Positions 1 through 8,679 of a stretch of DNA of 33,778 nt are shown here, piece by piece. The notes under the pieces are model-generated. The model made no database searches, had not been told where the DNA came from, and saw only the letters and a program-made list of their open reading frames with translations. A program made the translations under genes and the position numbers. Within the stretch, counting starts at the first letter, position 1. Each line of letters opens with the position of its first letter. Source of the stretch: Actinomycetota bacterium (GTDB taxonomy: Bacteria > Actinomycetota > Humimicrobiia > Humimicrobiales > Humimicrobiaceae); NCBI GenBank assembly GCA_013202875.1, contig JABMRD010000125.1, positions 1 to 33,778 on the forward strand. Reading direction: 5' to 3'.

Positions 1-146
1 ACTCCTTCTATAGATGAAAGTAGAACTCTCCTAATCGAATTACCTAAAGTGTGCCCAAAGCCTCTTTCTAATGGCTCAATAATAAACTCTCCAGAAAAAT
101 CATCTTTATGCTTAATGCTCACATTTGGCTTATGCATTTTTAACAA
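1..146 (-). CDS. rpoA: RNA polymerase alpha subunit, N-terminal fragment (runs off the left edge)
   Basis: Only the first 48 codons are inside the window. They encode the alpha N-terminal domain that dimerises and nucleates RNA polymerase assembly; the stretch ending [20 protein letters not shown] is the family's conserved first helix region. I place the start at a TTG (144-146) because AGGAGGT (156-162, minus strand) lies 9 nt upstream of it; the in-frame ATG at 135-137 would be 18 nt away, which is too far. The gene follows rpsD by 47 nt, the usual alpha-operon order rpsM-rpsK-rpsD-rpoA. rplQ would be expected next, outside the window. The identity is firm and the TTG start is likely. Confidence 0.93.
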   Translation of the reverse strand, partial: MLKMHKPNVSIKHKDDFSGEFIIEPLERGFGHTLGNSIRRVLLSSIEG

Positions 147-193
147 TTTATATCTACCTCCTAAAGAAAAGAATATCCAAATGAATATTTAAA

Positions 194-820
194 CTACTTA
201 GAATAAAGCTCTACTATTATTTGTTCATTAGCAGGAACTCTTATTTCATCCCGCTCCGGATATCTTACGAGCTTTCCTTTAAGATTATCCAGATCGACTT
301 CTAACCATTCGGGCATGGTTAGACTTCCTCCGCTTTCTTTTGCCTCCATTATTGGAATTATTTCCTTACTGGACTCGGCAACACTTATTTCCTGTCCTTC
401 TTTTAACTGATATGAAGGTTTATCAACTTTCCTGCCGTTAACTTGAATATGCCCGTGATTAATTAACTGCCTGGCCTGAACTCTGGATGCAGCAAAACCC
501 ATAACATAAACAATATTATCAAGCCTGGTCTCCAGCAACTGGAGTAATATTTCTCCAGTAACTCCTTTTCTCTTCACTGCTTTTTTGTAATAATTTTTAA
601 ATTGCCTCTCCCATACCCCGTAATATCTCTTAGCTTTTTGTTTTTCTCTTAACTGCGTGCAATAACCAGTTTCCATAAGTCTTCTCTTAGCTTTCTGCCC
701 AGGAACGTAAGGCTTTTTTTCCAATGCACACTTATCAGAAAAACATCTCTGTCCTTTTAAAAATAACTTTATTCTTTCTCTCCTGCACTGTTTGCAGGCA
801 GGCCCTTTAGCTACTGCCAT
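194..820 (-). CDS. rpsD: 30S ribosomal protein S4
   Basis: S4 is a primary 16S rRNA-binding protein that starts assembly of the 30S body. The 208-residue length is normal. The N-terminus carries four cysteines (C9, C12, C26, C31), so this is the zinc-binding C+ form. An S4 RNA-binding domain follows at about residues 95-160 (ETRLDNIVYVMGFAASRVQARQLI then HGHIQVNGRKV). The ATG is preceded by AAGGAG at good distance. The gene sits between rpsK (28 nt) and rpoA. In many bacteria S4 represses its own alpha operon; no clear S4 pseudoknot target was recognised here. Confidence 0.98.
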   Translation of the reverse strand: MAVAKGPACKQCRRERIKLFLKGQRCFSDKCALEKKPYVPGQKAKRRLMETGYCTQLREKQKAKRYYGVWERQFKNYYKKAVKRKGVTGEILLQLLETRLDNIVYVMGFAASRVQARQLINHGHIQVNGRKVDKPSYQLKEGQEISVAESSKEIIPIMEAKESGGSLTMPEWLEVDLDNLKGKLVRYPERDEIRVPANEQIIVELYSK

Positions 821-848
821 TTATTATAACTCCTTGTTTTAAACTTTT

Positions 849-1247
849 TTAAACTCTTCTCCTCTTAGGTTGTCTGCAGCCGTTATGAGGTACCGGCGTT
901 ACATCAATTATATCACCAATTTCCAGTCCAGCTGCCTGCAGGGACCTTACAGCAGTTTCCCTGCCGGACCCAACACCCTTAACTCTCACATCTACTCTAG
1001 TAACTCCATGATCCCTGGCATTTCTAGCCACTGCAGTTGCAGTTATTTGAGCAGCAAACGGGGTACTTTTTCTGGAACCTTTGAAACCCTGCCCCCCGGC
1101 ACTACCCCAGGCAATAGTATTACCCTCCACGTCAGTTATATTCACAATAGTATTATTAAAAGTAGACTGAATATGTGCAATCCCGTAAGGTATATTTTTT
1201 CTTTCTTTACTTTTTACTCTTCTTTTACTGGTAGTTTTTTTTACCAA
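849..1247 (-). CDS. rpsK: 30S ribosomal protein S11
   Basis: S11 lies on the 30S platform near the E site and contacts S7 and S18. The 132 residues include the family signature [20 protein letters not shown] and the C-terminal [16 protein letters not shown]. The start is a TTG (1245-1247), with a strong AGGAGGT only about 4-5 nt upstream; no ATG or GTG would give a better full-length product. It is spaced tightly between rpsM (21 nt) and rpsD (28 nt), so it is co-transcribed with them. Confidence 0.98.
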   Translation of the reverse strand: MVKKTTSKRRVKSKERKNIPYGIAHIQSTFNNTIVNITDVEGNTIAWGSAGGQGFKGSRKSTPFAAQITATAVARNARDHGVTRVDVRVKGVGSGRETAVRSLQAAGLEIGDIIDVTPVPHNGCRQPKRRRV

Positions 1248-1268
1248 ATTTACCTCCTGAAATTTTTA

Positions 1269-1643
1269 TTATGACTGACTTTTCTTTATGCCAACACTTC
1301 TTCTCTTACCTTTCCTGGTCCTGGCATTTGTGTGAGTCCTCTGACCTCTAACCGGCAATCCTCTTTTATGCCTGATGCCCCTGTAAGAGTTTATCTCGAT
1401 TAGTCTTTTTATATTCTGGCTTACTTCTCTTCTAAGATCTCCCTCAATAGTGTAGTTCTTTTCTATATATTCTCTTATCTTAGCTAGTTCATCTTCACTG
1501 AGATCTTTAGCCTTTATACTTTTATTAATATTTAGTTTGTTCAGCATTGTTTCTACCGCTGACCTGCCAATGCCAAAAATGTAAGTCAGAGCTATGCAAA
1601 TGTGCTTATCATTTGGTATATCAACACCTGAAATTCTTACCAA
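1269..1643 (-). CDS. rpsM: 30S ribosomal protein S13
   Basis: S13 sits in the 30S head, forms bridges to the 50S subunit and contacts P-site tRNA through its basic tail. The 124-residue product begins [20 protein letters not shown] and ends with the conserved basic segment [20 protein letters not shown] followed by an RKGKRRSVG tail. It starts at TTG (1641-1643) with GGAGG about 7 nt upstream. The gene lies 12 nt after rpmJ, in the usual rpmJ-rpsM-rpsK order. Confidence 0.98.
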   Translation of the reverse strand: MVRISGVDIPNDKHICIALTYIFGIGRSAVETMLNKLNINKSIKAKDLSEDELAKIREYIEKNYTIEGDLRREVSQNIKRLIEINSYRGIRHKRGLPVRGQRTHTNARTRKGKRRSVGIKKSQS

Positions 1644-1655
1644 CTGGAAACCTCC

Positions 1656-1769
1656 TTAACCCTGCCTCTGCTTATGGCGGGGATTTTTACAAATAATAAT
1701 AACTTTTCCTTCTCTTTTTATAACCTTACAGCTTTTACATATTTTTTTAACTGATGGTTTAACTTTCAT
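1656..1769 (-). CDS. rpmJ: 50S ribosomal protein L36
   Basis: This is a 37-codon gene found by direct translation of the gap between infA and rpsM. The product begins [20 protein letters not shown] and ends NPRHKQRQG. It has the zinc ribbon ligands C11, C14, C27 and H32, so it is the C+ form. L36 is the smallest 50S protein and binds 23S rRNA near the base of the L7/L12 stalk. The position between infA and rpsM is the standard one. The ATG start is unambiguous. Confidence 0.97.
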   Translation of the reverse strand: MKVKPSVKKICKSCKVIKREGKVIIICKNPRHKQRQG

Positions 1770-1822
1770 TCTTATTCCTTCTTTCCATCATTCAAACCTT
1801 AAAATATAAATTTTAAATATAA

Positions 1823-2044
1823 TTACTTTTTTCTAAAAGTAATTCTTCCTCTATTTAGATCATAAGGTGATATTTCTACTTTAACTTTATCACCAGGTAA
1901 AATTTTTATATAATGCATTCTCATTCTACCTGAAATATGCGCCAATACCTTATGACCATTATCAAGCTCTACCCTGAACATAGCATTAGGAAGTGCTTCT
2001 AAAATGGTTCCCTCGGTTTCTATTATGCCTTCTTTTTTAGAAAT
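1823..2044 (-). CDS. infA: Translation initiation factor IF-1, apparent ATT start
   Basis: IF-1 binds the 30S A site and assists IF-2 and IF-3 in start-codon selection. The frame encodes a 73-residue S1/OB-fold protein with the family motifs [38 protein letters not shown] and [12 protein letters not shown]. No ATG, GTG or TTG exists in frame between the upstream TAG (codon -6) and the conserved (M)SKKEG start. The codon where methionine belongs is ATT (2042-2044), preceded by GGGGGT with a 6-nt spacer. I therefore call ATT as start, which gives exactly the normal family length. AUU starts are known for infC in enterobacteria, where they underlie IF-3 autoregulation. The 98-nt gap behind map is unusually long for this cluster. 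Confidence 0.9.
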   Translation of the reverse strand: MSKKEGIIETEGTILEALPNAMFRVELDNGHKVLAHISGRMRMHYIKILPGDKVKVEISPYDLNRGRITFRKK

Positions 2045-2142
2045 CTTTAAACCCCCGTGCTAATATTTTCAATTTAAAAATAACACAAATACGTAGGTTA
2101 TCAAAAAACTTTTAGTATGTCCACAATATTTTACTACTGCTA

Positions 2143-2907
2143 TTAAATTCTGGTTAATATCAAAGGACCATTTTCCACTACCGCTACCGTATCCTCAAAG
2201 TGACAGGAAAGCTTCCTGTCTCTCGTCACAACAGTCCATAGATCACTTAATATTTCAACATCACTACTGCCCTGATTAAACATAGGCTCTATGGCTAAAA
2301 CCATACCCTTCTTTAGAACCGGTCCCTGCCCGGGAGGCCCGTAGTTTAATATCTGGGGGTCCTCATGCATTTCTCTGCCAATTCCATGACCTACAAAATC
2401 TTTAACCACTGAAAAACCATCTATTATGGCTCTGTTTTCAATTACACTTGAGATATCTGACAGTCTGTTTCCAACGACGCACAGCTCTATACTTTTATCA
2501 AGTGCCTCTTTGGTAGCATTCCATAGCCTTTCAGCAATCTTACTTACATTTCCAACTTTATAAGTCCGTGTAGCATCTCCATAAAAGCCATTTATTTTAA
2601 CTCCAACATCTATACAGACCAGTTCTCCGTCCTTTATAACTCTCTTGCCTGGAATACCATGAACCACTTGTTCATCAATCGATATACAAACACTGCTTGG
2701 AAAGGGTTTTTTGCCAACCTTCCCTACATAACCCTTAAAAGCAGGAACAGCCTTTTCACCGATTATAACCTCTTCGGCAATCTTATTTATATAACCAGTA
2801 GTGATACCAGGCTTTATAATTTCTTCTATTTTCAAAAAAACTTTAGCTACAATCCTGCCAGCCTCCCGCATTAATCTGATTTCATCCGACGATTTGCATA
2901 TTATCAT
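2143..2907 (-). CDS. map: Type I methionine aminopeptidase
   Basis: This enzyme removes the initiator methionine from nascent proteins in the cytoplasm, using two divalent metal ions. The 254-residue pita-bread protease has the expected ligands D100 (VCIDVGVK), D111 (GDATRT), H174 (GHGIG), E207 (AIEPMF) and E238 (FEDTV), plus H83 and H181 that line the substrate site. Its ATG overlaps the TGA of adk as ATGA, suggesting translational coupling. The secY-adk-map-infA order is classical for Firmicutes and Actinobacteria. No zinc-finger N-terminal extension is present. Confidence 0.98.
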   Translation of the reverse strand: MIICKSSDEIRLMREAGRIVAKVFLKIEEIIKPGITTGYINKIAEEVIIGEKAVPAFKGYVGKVGKKPFPSSVCISIDEQVVHGIPGKRVIKDGELVCIDVGVKINGFYGDATRTYKVGNVSKIAERLWNATKEALDKSIELCVVGNRLSDISSVIENRAIIDGFSVVKDFVGHGIGREMHEDPQILNYGPPGQGPVLKKGMVLAIEPMFNQGSSDVEILSDLWTVVTRDRKLSCHFEDTVAVVENGPLILTRI

Positions 2908-3539
2908 AGAAATTTTAATATCCTTTCGGTTATTTCTTTCTCTTCTCCGGAACCATCGATATTTGCCAGCAGTCCTTTATCAGCATAAAAATTAATAAGT
3001 GGCATGGTTTCAGATTCGTACACTTCCATCCTGTGCTTAATAACCTCCGCATCATCATCTTTTCTTTTTATTAAATCTCCTCCACATTCTGGACATTTTA
3101 TAAAGTTTTCATTGTTATTATTAATACTGAATACACTTTTACACACTTTGCAGGTTCCTCTCTTGCTGAGTCTGCCAATAACCTCATCTTTGTCAACAAC
3201 TATATTTATTACTTTATCCAACTTTATCCCCAGATTACCCAGTGTACCTGAAAACATTTTTGCCTGCTTTAAATTCCGCGGAAAACCATCCATTAAAAAC
3301 CCATTTTCTGACCTACTGTTTCTTATCATATTCTTTATTATTTCAATTATTATTTCATCTGGAACTAATTTCCCGCTCTCAACAAATTTAACTGCCTTTT
3401 TCCCTAACTCGGACCCTTTATTTATTTCATTTCTTAAAATATCTCCCGTCGAAATACACGGTATATTAAATTTATTAGAAATTACTTTTGCCTGGGTCCC
3501 CTTTCCCGCACCCGGAGCTCCAATTAAAACTATCCTCAT
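2904..3539 (-). CDS. adk: Adenylate kinase, zinc-binding LID form
   Basis: The enzyme interconverts ATP + AMP and 2 ADP in the cytoplasm. The 211-residue protein has the P-loop GAPGAGKGT (8-16), the AMP-binding ISTGDILR and MDGFPRN (83-89) motifs, and the LID domain with four cysteines C130, C133, C149 and C152. The Cys4 LID is typical of Gram-positive-type long adenylate kinases and usually binds zinc. The ATG overlaps the secY stop by 4 nt and its own stop overlaps map, so three genes are translationally coupled. Confidence 0.98.
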   Translation of the reverse strand: MRIVLIGAPGAGKGTQAKVISNKFNIPCISTGDILRNEINKGSELGKKAVKFVESGKLVPDEIIIEIIKNMIRNSRSENGFLMDGFPRNLKQAKMFSGTLGNLGIKLDKVINIVVDKDEVIGRLSKRGTCKVCKSVFSINNNNENFIKCPECGGDLIKRKDDDAEVIKHRMEVYESETMPLINFYADKGLLANIDGSGEEKEITERILKFL

Positions 3540-4798
3540 TTTAGGAACCCTTCATAATCCCTCATAGTAAGCTGGGACTCAAGTTGTCTCATAGTATCTA
3601 AAGCAACACCTACAGCAATAAGTATAGATGTTCCGCCAAATCTAAATGGTAGTCCCATATAGCTAATCAATACCTCAGGAAGAAGAGCAATTATTGCTAA
3701 AAATATAGCACCTGGTAATGTTATCCTGTTTAAAATATTCGTTAAGTAATCTGCTGTATTTTTTCCAGGTCGTAGTCCTGGTATAAATCCCCCGTACCTT
3801 CTCAGATTATCTGCAGTGTCCAGAGGATTAAAAGTAATAGCGGTATAAAAGTAAGCAAATATAATAATAAGAATAGTATAAGTAATGGCATAAATTGGAT
3901 TGATTCTTCCCTGTATAGTTGGGCTTAATGCATTAGCAAAGGATTGTATCCACCTGTTGGTACTAAATTGTGCAATTGTTGCAGGAAAAAGCATAACTGA
4001 TATAGCCAGAATTAGGGGCATTACTCCAGATTGATTAACTTTGAGTGGTATGTAAGTACTTTGTCCGCCAAAAACTTTTCTTCCTACAACTCGTTTTGCA
4101 TACTGAACAGGTATTTTTCTCTCACCTTGCTGAATAAGTATTACAGCTATAATTATACCAATAGATATAATTGCAAAAAGGGCCAAGAAGAAGTAATTCG
4201 TACCCCGCAGTTCGTATAGTTTTATAAGCTCCGCCGGTATTCTGGAAATAATACTGGCAAATATTATAAGTGAAATCCCGTTTCCTATTCCGTGGATATT
4301 TATCAACTCACCTAACCACATTATTAAAGTAGTCCCGGCAGTCAATGTAATAATGATTAAAGCAACATGCATAAAGTCAAAATTAGGTATGGCACCAAAA
4401 TTTCTAAAGAAAAAAACCATTGCAGTAGATTGAATCAGGGCCAGCCCTACAGTCATATATCTTGTTATTTGATTTATTTTCCTTCTGCCGGTTTCTCCTT
4501 CCTTTGCCAGCTGCTCCAGCCTGGGAATTACCACTTGAAGAAGCTGTATTACAATAGAGGCAGTTATGTAAGGCATAATACCAAGAGAGAATACTGCAAA
4601 TCTTCCCAGCGCTCCTCCTGAAAACAAATCCATCAAACCCATTACCCCGGTTTCAACCTGTTCCAAGATTTTAGTCGCATCTACTCCCGGCAGAGTAATA
4701 TTAGCACCAAATCTATAAATAGCTAAAATACCAATAGTGAATAATATTCTGTTTCTGACTTCTTTAATTCTAAAGGCACTTACAATAGCCCGGAACAT
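3536..4798 (-). CDS. secY: Protein translocase subunit SecY
   Basis: SecY is the channel subunit of the SecYEG translocon in the cytoplasmic membrane. The 420-residue product is strongly hydrophobic, with about ten membrane segments, beginning RILFTIGILAIYRFGANITL. It contains the plug region (LMDLFSGGALGRFAVFSLGI), ERKIPVQYAKR in a cytosolic loop, and a C-terminus ending LTMRDYEGFLK. Its start codon overlaps the rplO stop as TAATG and its stop overlaps adk as ATGA. Its partner secE is at 29391-29702; secG is not in this window. Confidence 0.98.
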   Translation of the reverse strand: MFRAIVSAFRIKEVRNRILFTIGILAIYRFGANITLPGVDATKILEQVETGVMGLMDLFSGGALGRFAVFSLGIMPYITASIVIQLLQVVIPRLEQLAKEGETGRRKINQITRYMTVGLALIQSTAMVFFFRNFGAIPNFDFMHVALIIITLTAGTTLIMWLGELINIHGIGNGISLIIFASIISRIPAELIKLYELRGTNYFFLALFAIISIGIIIAVILIQQGERKIPVQYAKRVVGRKVFGGQSTYIPLKVNQSGVMPLILAISVMLFPATIAQFSTNRWIQSFANALSPTIQGRINPIYAITYTILIIIFAYFYTAITFNPLDTADNLRRYGGFIPGLRPGKNTADYLTNILNRITLPGAIFLAIIALLPEVLISYMGLPFRFGGTSILIAVGVALDTMRQLESQLTMRDYEGFLK

Positions 4799-5241
4799 TA
4801 AATCACCTCTACTTTTCCACCAGCTTTTTCAATTTTAGCTGCAGCGCTCCTGCTGAAATAATTGGCCCTGACAGTTATTTTTTTAGTAAGCTTGCCATTA
4901 CCCAATATTTTTACAGGATTTGACTTTTTCATAATAAGGCCATTCTTTTCTAAAAAATCATAGTCAACAACACTATCATCTTTGAACTTTTCTAACTGCC
5001 ACACATTAATTATATTATTTATTTTCTTCCTGGTATTTTTAAAACCTTTGAGATGCGGTAATCTCCTTTGTAGAGGCATCTGTCCGCCTTCAAAACCTAT
5101 TCTGGTTTTACCACCCGACCGGGACAACTGTCCTTTCGTGCCCCTTCCGCTGGTAGTTCCATGTCCGGAACCGTTACCTCTACCAACTCTTTTCCTTTTT
5201 TTTATAGACTCAGGAGATCTTATATCACAAAGCTTCACCAT
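4798..5241 (-). CDS. rplO: 50S ribosomal protein L15
   Basis: L15 is a late-assembly 50S protein threading into 23S rRNA. The 147 residues show the glycine/arginine-rich N-terminal extension (KRVGRGNGSGHGTTSGRGTK), the conserved GFEGGQMPLQRRLPHLKGF, and a globular C-terminus ending GGKVEVI. ATG follows GGAGAAA at a good distance. Only 33 nt separate it from rpsE, so there is no room for rpmD, which normally lies between them. It overlaps secY by 1 nt. Confidence 0.98.
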   Translation of the reverse strand: MVKLCDIRSPESIKKRKRVGRGNGSGHGTTSGRGTKGQLSRSGGKTRIGFEGGQMPLQRRLPHLKGFKNTRKKINNIINVWQLEKFKDDSVVDYDFLEKNGLIMKKSNPVKILGNGKLTKKITVRANYFSRSAAAKIEKAGGKVEVI

Positions 5242-5274
5242 TTTCTCCTTCCAATATTATCCAAACCCATAATA

Positions 5275-5769
5275 TTAATTAACTTCCGGTTCTTCTATCT
5301 TTCTCATACTCATAATCTGCTCCTGTGTTTTAAGCATCTTTAGACCACTAATAGTTGCATTAACTACATTTAAAGCATTGGCACTCCCTAATGATTTTGT
5401 AAGAATATCCTTTACACCAGCCAATTCCATTATTATTCTTACCGGCCCACCGGCAATTACTCCTTTACCGTGAGAAGCCGGCTTCATAAAAACATGGCCT
5501 GCGCCAAACCAACCATCAATTGGATGGGGTATGGTTCCATCAATCAAAGGCACTTTAAACATATTTTTCTTTGCATTGTTAACGCCTTTTTGGATTGCGG
5601 TTGAAACCTCGTTAGCTTTACCAAAACCAATACCAACCATACCATTCATATTGCCAACTGCTACCAGGGCGCTAAAGCTAAATCTTCTACCGCCCTTAAC
5701 CACTTTCGCTACTCTATTTATTTTTATAACCTTTTCACTTAATTCTGTATCTTTAGAAAGACCAGCCAC
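5275..5769 (-). CDS. rpsE: 30S ribosomal protein S5
   Basis: S5 lines the mRNA entry tunnel and is involved in decoding fidelity. The 164-residue protein has the double-stranded RNA-binding-like S5 domain ([36 protein letters not shown]) and the C-terminal S5 domain with [19 protein letters not shown]. The start is GTG (5767-5769) behind a GGAGGA sequence. The upstream neighbour is rplR (24 nt). Normally rpmD follows, but here rplO comes next. Confidence 0.98.
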   Translation of the reverse strand: MAGLSKDTELSEKVIKINRVAKVVKGGRRFSFSALVAVGNMNGMVGIGFGKANEVSTAIQKGVNNAKKNMFKVPLIDGTIPHPIDGWFGAGHVFMKPASHGKGVIAGGPVRIIMELAGVKDILTKSLGSANALNVVNATISGLKMLKTQEQIMSMRKIEEPEVN

Positions 5770-5793
5770 TAAACATCCTCCTTAAAAATAGGG

Positions 5794-6156
5794 TTAAAAT
5801 TTCAATCCGCCTTTTCTTGCACCTTCAGCCAGAGCTTTTACTCTGCCATGATACCTGTAACCACTTCTATCAAAAACTATTTCATTTATACTTTTCTTCT
5901 TTGCCATTTTAGCCAGGGCTTCTCCAGTCCTAAAGCTTATATCTATTTTCCCTTTATCTCCATCTTTGCTTTCAATTTTCTTGCTTGATATACCAACCAG
6001 TGCAGTGCCGGCGCTATCATCTATTATCTGACCGTAAATATATTTATTGCTCCGGTAAACAGAGAGTCTCATACGATTACTGCTTCTTTTAATTTTAAAC
6101 CTGCTTCTTACTTTTCTTCTTAAACTTTTATCCCTTTTTTCAGTTTTGCTCTTCAT
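5794..6156 (-). CDS. rplR: 50S ribosomal protein L18
   Basis: L18 binds 5S rRNA together with L5 and helps dock it onto the central protuberance. The 120-residue product begins MKSKTEKRDKSLRRKVRSRF and ends KALAEGARKGGLKF, the classic L18 terminus. The frame is open further upstream to 6207, but that would overlap rplF by 32 nt. The ATG at 6154-6156 has GGAG 6 nt upstream and matches the family start, so I use it. Confidence 0.97.
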   Translation of the reverse strand: MKSKTEKRDKSLRRKVRSRFKIKRSSNRMRLSVYRSNKYIYGQIIDDSAGTALVGISSKKIESKDGDKGKIDISFRTGEALAKMAKKKSINEIVFDRSGYRYHGRVKALAEGARKGGLKF

Positions 6157-6175
6157 GAAATCTCCTATAATAAAT

Positions 6176-6727
6176 TTAAGAACCGCTGGTAATACCTGTT
6201 TTACCAACTTTTCTTCTTATAACTTCATCACTATATTTTATGCCCTTACCCTTATAAGGTTCCGGTTTCCTTATACTCCTGATCTTAGCAGCCATTTCTC
6301 CAACTACCTGTTTATCTATTCCTTTAACCACAATTGTGGTATTATCCGGGACATCAAATGATATCCCTTGAAGAGGATTGACTATTACCGGATTTGAATA
6401 TCCTGCCAATATTTCCAGATCATTTCCTTTCTTACTGGCTCTAAAACCCACACCGACTATTATTAAGGTTTTGCTAAAACCGCTGCTTACACCTATAACC
6501 ATATTATTTATAAGGCTTCTATAAAGACCATATTTAGCTCTATTCTCATTACTCTTCGAAACTGGTATAACAATTAGCCTGCTATCTTTCATACTTAATT
6601 TAACAGAAGTGTTGTCAAACTTTTGAGAAAGCTCTCCTAATTTTCCTTTTACGCTAATATTATCCTTATCTATTTTGAGCTCTACTTCTTCCGGTACATC
6701 AATAGGTTTCCTTCCTATTCTTGACAC
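6176..6727 (-). CDS. rplF: 50S ribosomal protein L6
   Basis: L6 lies near the factor-binding region beside the sarcin-ricin loop. The 183-residue protein has two L6 repeats and the C-terminal signature of the family, KPEPYKGKGIKY followed by RRKVGKT. The N-terminus SRIGRKPIDVPEEV is canonical. Translation starts at GTG (6725-6727) with GGTGAG upstream. It is 32 nt downstream of rpsH. Confidence 0.98.
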   Translation of the reverse strand: MSRIGRKPIDVPEEVELKIDKDNISVKGKLGELSQKFDNTSVKLSMKDSRLIVIPVSKSNENRAKYGLYRSLINNMVIGVSSGFSKTLIIVGVGFRASKKGNDLEILAGYSNPVIVNPLQGISFDVPDNTTIVVKGIDKQVVGEMAAKIRSIRKPEPYKGKGIKYSDEVIRRKVGKTGITSGS

Positions 6728-6759
6728 TTTAAACTCACCTTTCTAACCATTTCCTCTTT

Positions 6760-7164
6760 CTACCATATAGAACATATTACTTCCCCGCCAACTCCTAGTT
6801 TTTTAGCTCCTGCACCTGTAAGTACACCTTTTGACGTGGACAATATAACTGTTCCCAAACCACCAAGAACCATGGGAATTTCATCCTTTTGCGCATAAAC
6901 CCTGAGTCCTGGTTTGCTTATTCTTTTAAGCGTGGTTATAACACTCTTTTTGTCTTTATCATATTTTAAGTATATTTTAATTAAGCCACCAACATTTTCA
7001 TCTTTACGGATTTCATAACTTCTTATATAACCTTCTTCATCCAATGTCCTGGCTATTTCTGTTTTAAGTTTTGAATAAGGTATACTGACGCTATCCATCT
7101 TAGCAATATATCCATTCCTTATCCTGGTTAACATATCTGAAACAGGATCTGTGACTGCCGACAT
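6760..7164 (-). CDS. rpsH: 30S ribosomal protein S8
   Basis: S8 is a primary 16S rRNA binder of the central domain and, in E. coli, the repressor of the spc operon. The product is 134 residues from ATG 7162-7164 ([19 protein letters not shown]), with the C-terminal motif [20 protein letters not shown]. An upstream ATG at 7180-7182 would add six residues and overlap the S14 stop; the GGAGG sits immediately before the internal ATG, so the shorter start is preferred. Confidence 0.97.
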   Translation of the reverse strand: MSAVTDPVSDMLTRIRNGYIAKMDSVSIPYSKLKTEIARTLDEEGYIRSYEIRKDENVGGLIKIYLKYDKDKKSVITTLKRISKPGLRVYAQKDEIPMVLGGLGTVILSTSKGVLTGAGAKKLGVGGEVICSIW

Positions 7165-7175
7165 AAACCCTCCTT

Positions 7176-7361
7176 TTACCAACTGGACTTGGTTAGTCCA
7201 GGAATTTTTCCTTCATGAGCCATTTCTCTAAGACAAATTCTACATAACCCAAACTTTCTATAATAACCTCTGGGTCTACCACACCTAAAACATCTGCTGT
7301 ACTTTCTTGTTTTGTATTTAGGTTCTCTTCTTTGTTTTTCTATAAGTGATTTCTTTGCCAA
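7176..7361 (-). CDS. rpsN: 30S ribosomal protein S14, zinc-binding type Z
   Basis: This short 61-residue S14 has four cysteines in CxxC-x12-CxxC spacing (C24, C27, C40, C43; [20 protein letters not shown]). That identifies the zinc-requiring type Z (rpsZ) rather than the about 100-residue zinc-free form. S14 acts in the 30S head near the A site. The start is TTG (7359-7361) with GGAG upstream. The location between rplE and rpsH is the standard spc position. Confidence 0.97.
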   Translation of the reverse strand: MAKKSLIEKQRREPKYKTRKYSRCFRCGRPRGYYRKFGLCRICLREMAHEGKIPGLTKSSW

Positions 7362-7392
7362 TAAATGTCTCCTTTATAAAACTTGTGTTTTT

Positions 7393-7935
7393 TTATTTTT
7401 TAAATGGAAACCCAAACTCCTCCAGTAAAAATAATGCTTCATCATCATTTTCCGCACTGGTGGTAATAGTAATATTCATACCTTTTACACTTAAAATACT
7501 GTCATACTCTACTTCTGGAAAAATTAACTGTTCTTTTATGCCAATAGTATAATTTCCAGAACCATCAAAACTTTTTTTAGAAAGACCTCTAAAATCCCTA
7601 ATTCTTGGAATTGCTATACTAAGCAGTCTATCCAAAAACTCATACATTCTCTTTCCCCTTAAAGTAACCATACAGCCTATTGGGTTTCCCTGTCTGAGCT
7701 TAAATCCCGCAACCGATTTTCTGGCTTTTGTTATAACAGGCTTCTGGCCTGTAATTTTAGCCAGATCCTGGCTGGCAGATTCCAATTCTTTTATATTTTG
7801 AATCGCAGAGCCAATACCCATATTTATAGTGATTTTATTTATTCTGGGTACTTCCATTACATTATTAAATTTACGCTTTTTTAACATTTTAGGAATTATT
7901 TCTTTTTTATATTTTTCTTTTAACCTCGGCTCCAT
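7393..7935 (-). CDS. rplE: 50S ribosomal protein L5
   Basis: L5 binds 5S rRNA and contacts P-site tRNA. The 180 residues contain the family signature [36 protein letters not shown] and the C-terminal FGFPFKK. I place the start at the ATG at 7933-7935 ([10 protein letters not shown]), preceded by GAGGTGAT; an ATG six codons further upstream (7951-7953) lacks that support and extends beyond the usual family N-terminus. rplX ends 25 nt before it. Confidence 0.96.
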   Translation of the reverse strand: MEPRLKEKYKKEIIPKMLKKRKFNNVMEVPRINKITINMGIGSAIQNIKELESASQDLAKITGQKPVITKARKSVAGFKLRQGNPIGCMVTLRGKRMYEFLDRLLSIAIPRIRDFRGLSKKSFDGSGNYTIGIKEQLIFPEVEYDSILSVKGMNITITTSAENDDEALFLLEEFGFPFKK

Positions 7936-7960
7936 CAATATCACCTCAAGCATTTATTCT

Positions 7961-8272
7961 TTAAATCTGCTGATTGCACTTCTTGCATATTCTGACTTTT
8001 TCACCAGAATCCTTAACTTCAAAACCCACTCTTGCCGGCTTGCCGCAATTAGGGCAAACAAGTTTAACATTTGGAATTTTAATGGGTCCTTCCTTTTTAA
8101 TAATACCGCCAGGTTTGCTTTGATCCTTCTGCCTGACATGCTTATTTGTAATATTAGCACCCGCAACATATAATCTATTTGTAACAGACTCTATTCTAAG
8201 TACTTTTCCTGTTTTTCCTTTATCTTTTCCTTTTATTATCTCAACCTTATCATTTTTCTTTATTTTTAACAT
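7961..8272 (-). CDS. rplX: 50S ribosomal protein L24
   Basis: L24 is an early-assembly protein at the exit of the peptide tunnel. The 103-residue protein has the N-terminal KOW motif (KKNDKVEIIKGKDKGKTGKV) and a C-terminal ribbon with CPNCGKPARVGF and CKKC, cysteines commonly retained in this family. It starts at ATG behind AGGAGC. It is flanked by rplN (24 nt) and rplE. Confidence 0.98.
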   Translation of the reverse strand: MLKIKKNDKVEIIKGKDKGKTGKVLRIESVTNRLYVAGANITNKHVRQKDQSKPGGIIKKEGPIKIPNVKLVCPNCGKPARVGFEVKDSGEKVRICKKCNQQI

Positions 8273-8296
8273 TTTTAATGCTCCTGCTACAAATAA

Positions 8297-8665
8297 CTAA
8301 ATTACCTCTGGTGCGAGTGAAATTATCTTCATAAAATTTTTATCTCTTAGTTCTCTTGCTACTGGACCAAATATTCTGGTCCCTCTCGGGTTATTCTGTG
8401 TATCAATAATAACTGCCGCGTTATCATCAAACCTTATATGCGATCCGTCGGGTCTCCTAAATGTTTTTTTTGATCTTACAAGTACAGCCTTTACTACATC
8501 GCTTTTCTTTACTACTCCTCCTGGGTTTGCTACTTTTACTGCAGCAATAAAAGTATCTCCGACACGTGCATACCTTCTTTTTGTTCCTCCTAGAACTCTA
8601 ATGCATCCAATTACTCTTGCACCGGTATTATCCGCCACTTTTACCTTACTCTCAGCTTGAATCAT
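8297..8665 (-). CDS. rplN: 50S ribosomal protein L14
   Basis: L14 lies on the 50S interface, contacts 16S helix 14 and is the docking site for RsfS-type silencing factors. From the ATG at 8663-8665 the product is exactly 122 residues, the family norm, starting [20 protein letters not shown] and ending [10 protein letters not shown]. The frame is open upstream to 8716, but that overlaps rpsQ. AAGGAT precedes the chosen start. Confidence 0.97.
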   Translation of the reverse strand: MIQAESKVKVADNTGARVIGCIRVLGGTKRRYARVGDTFIAAVKVANPGGVVKKSDVVKAVLVRSKKTFRRPDGSHIRFDDNAAVIIDTQNNPRGTRIFGPVARELRDKNFMKIISLAPEVI

Positions 8666-8679
8666 TTTTAAATCCTTCT

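Noticed and set aside
7954-8169. Second minus-strand frame inside rplX
   Set aside because: It overlaps L24 almost completely, and L24 is unmistakable in the other frame.
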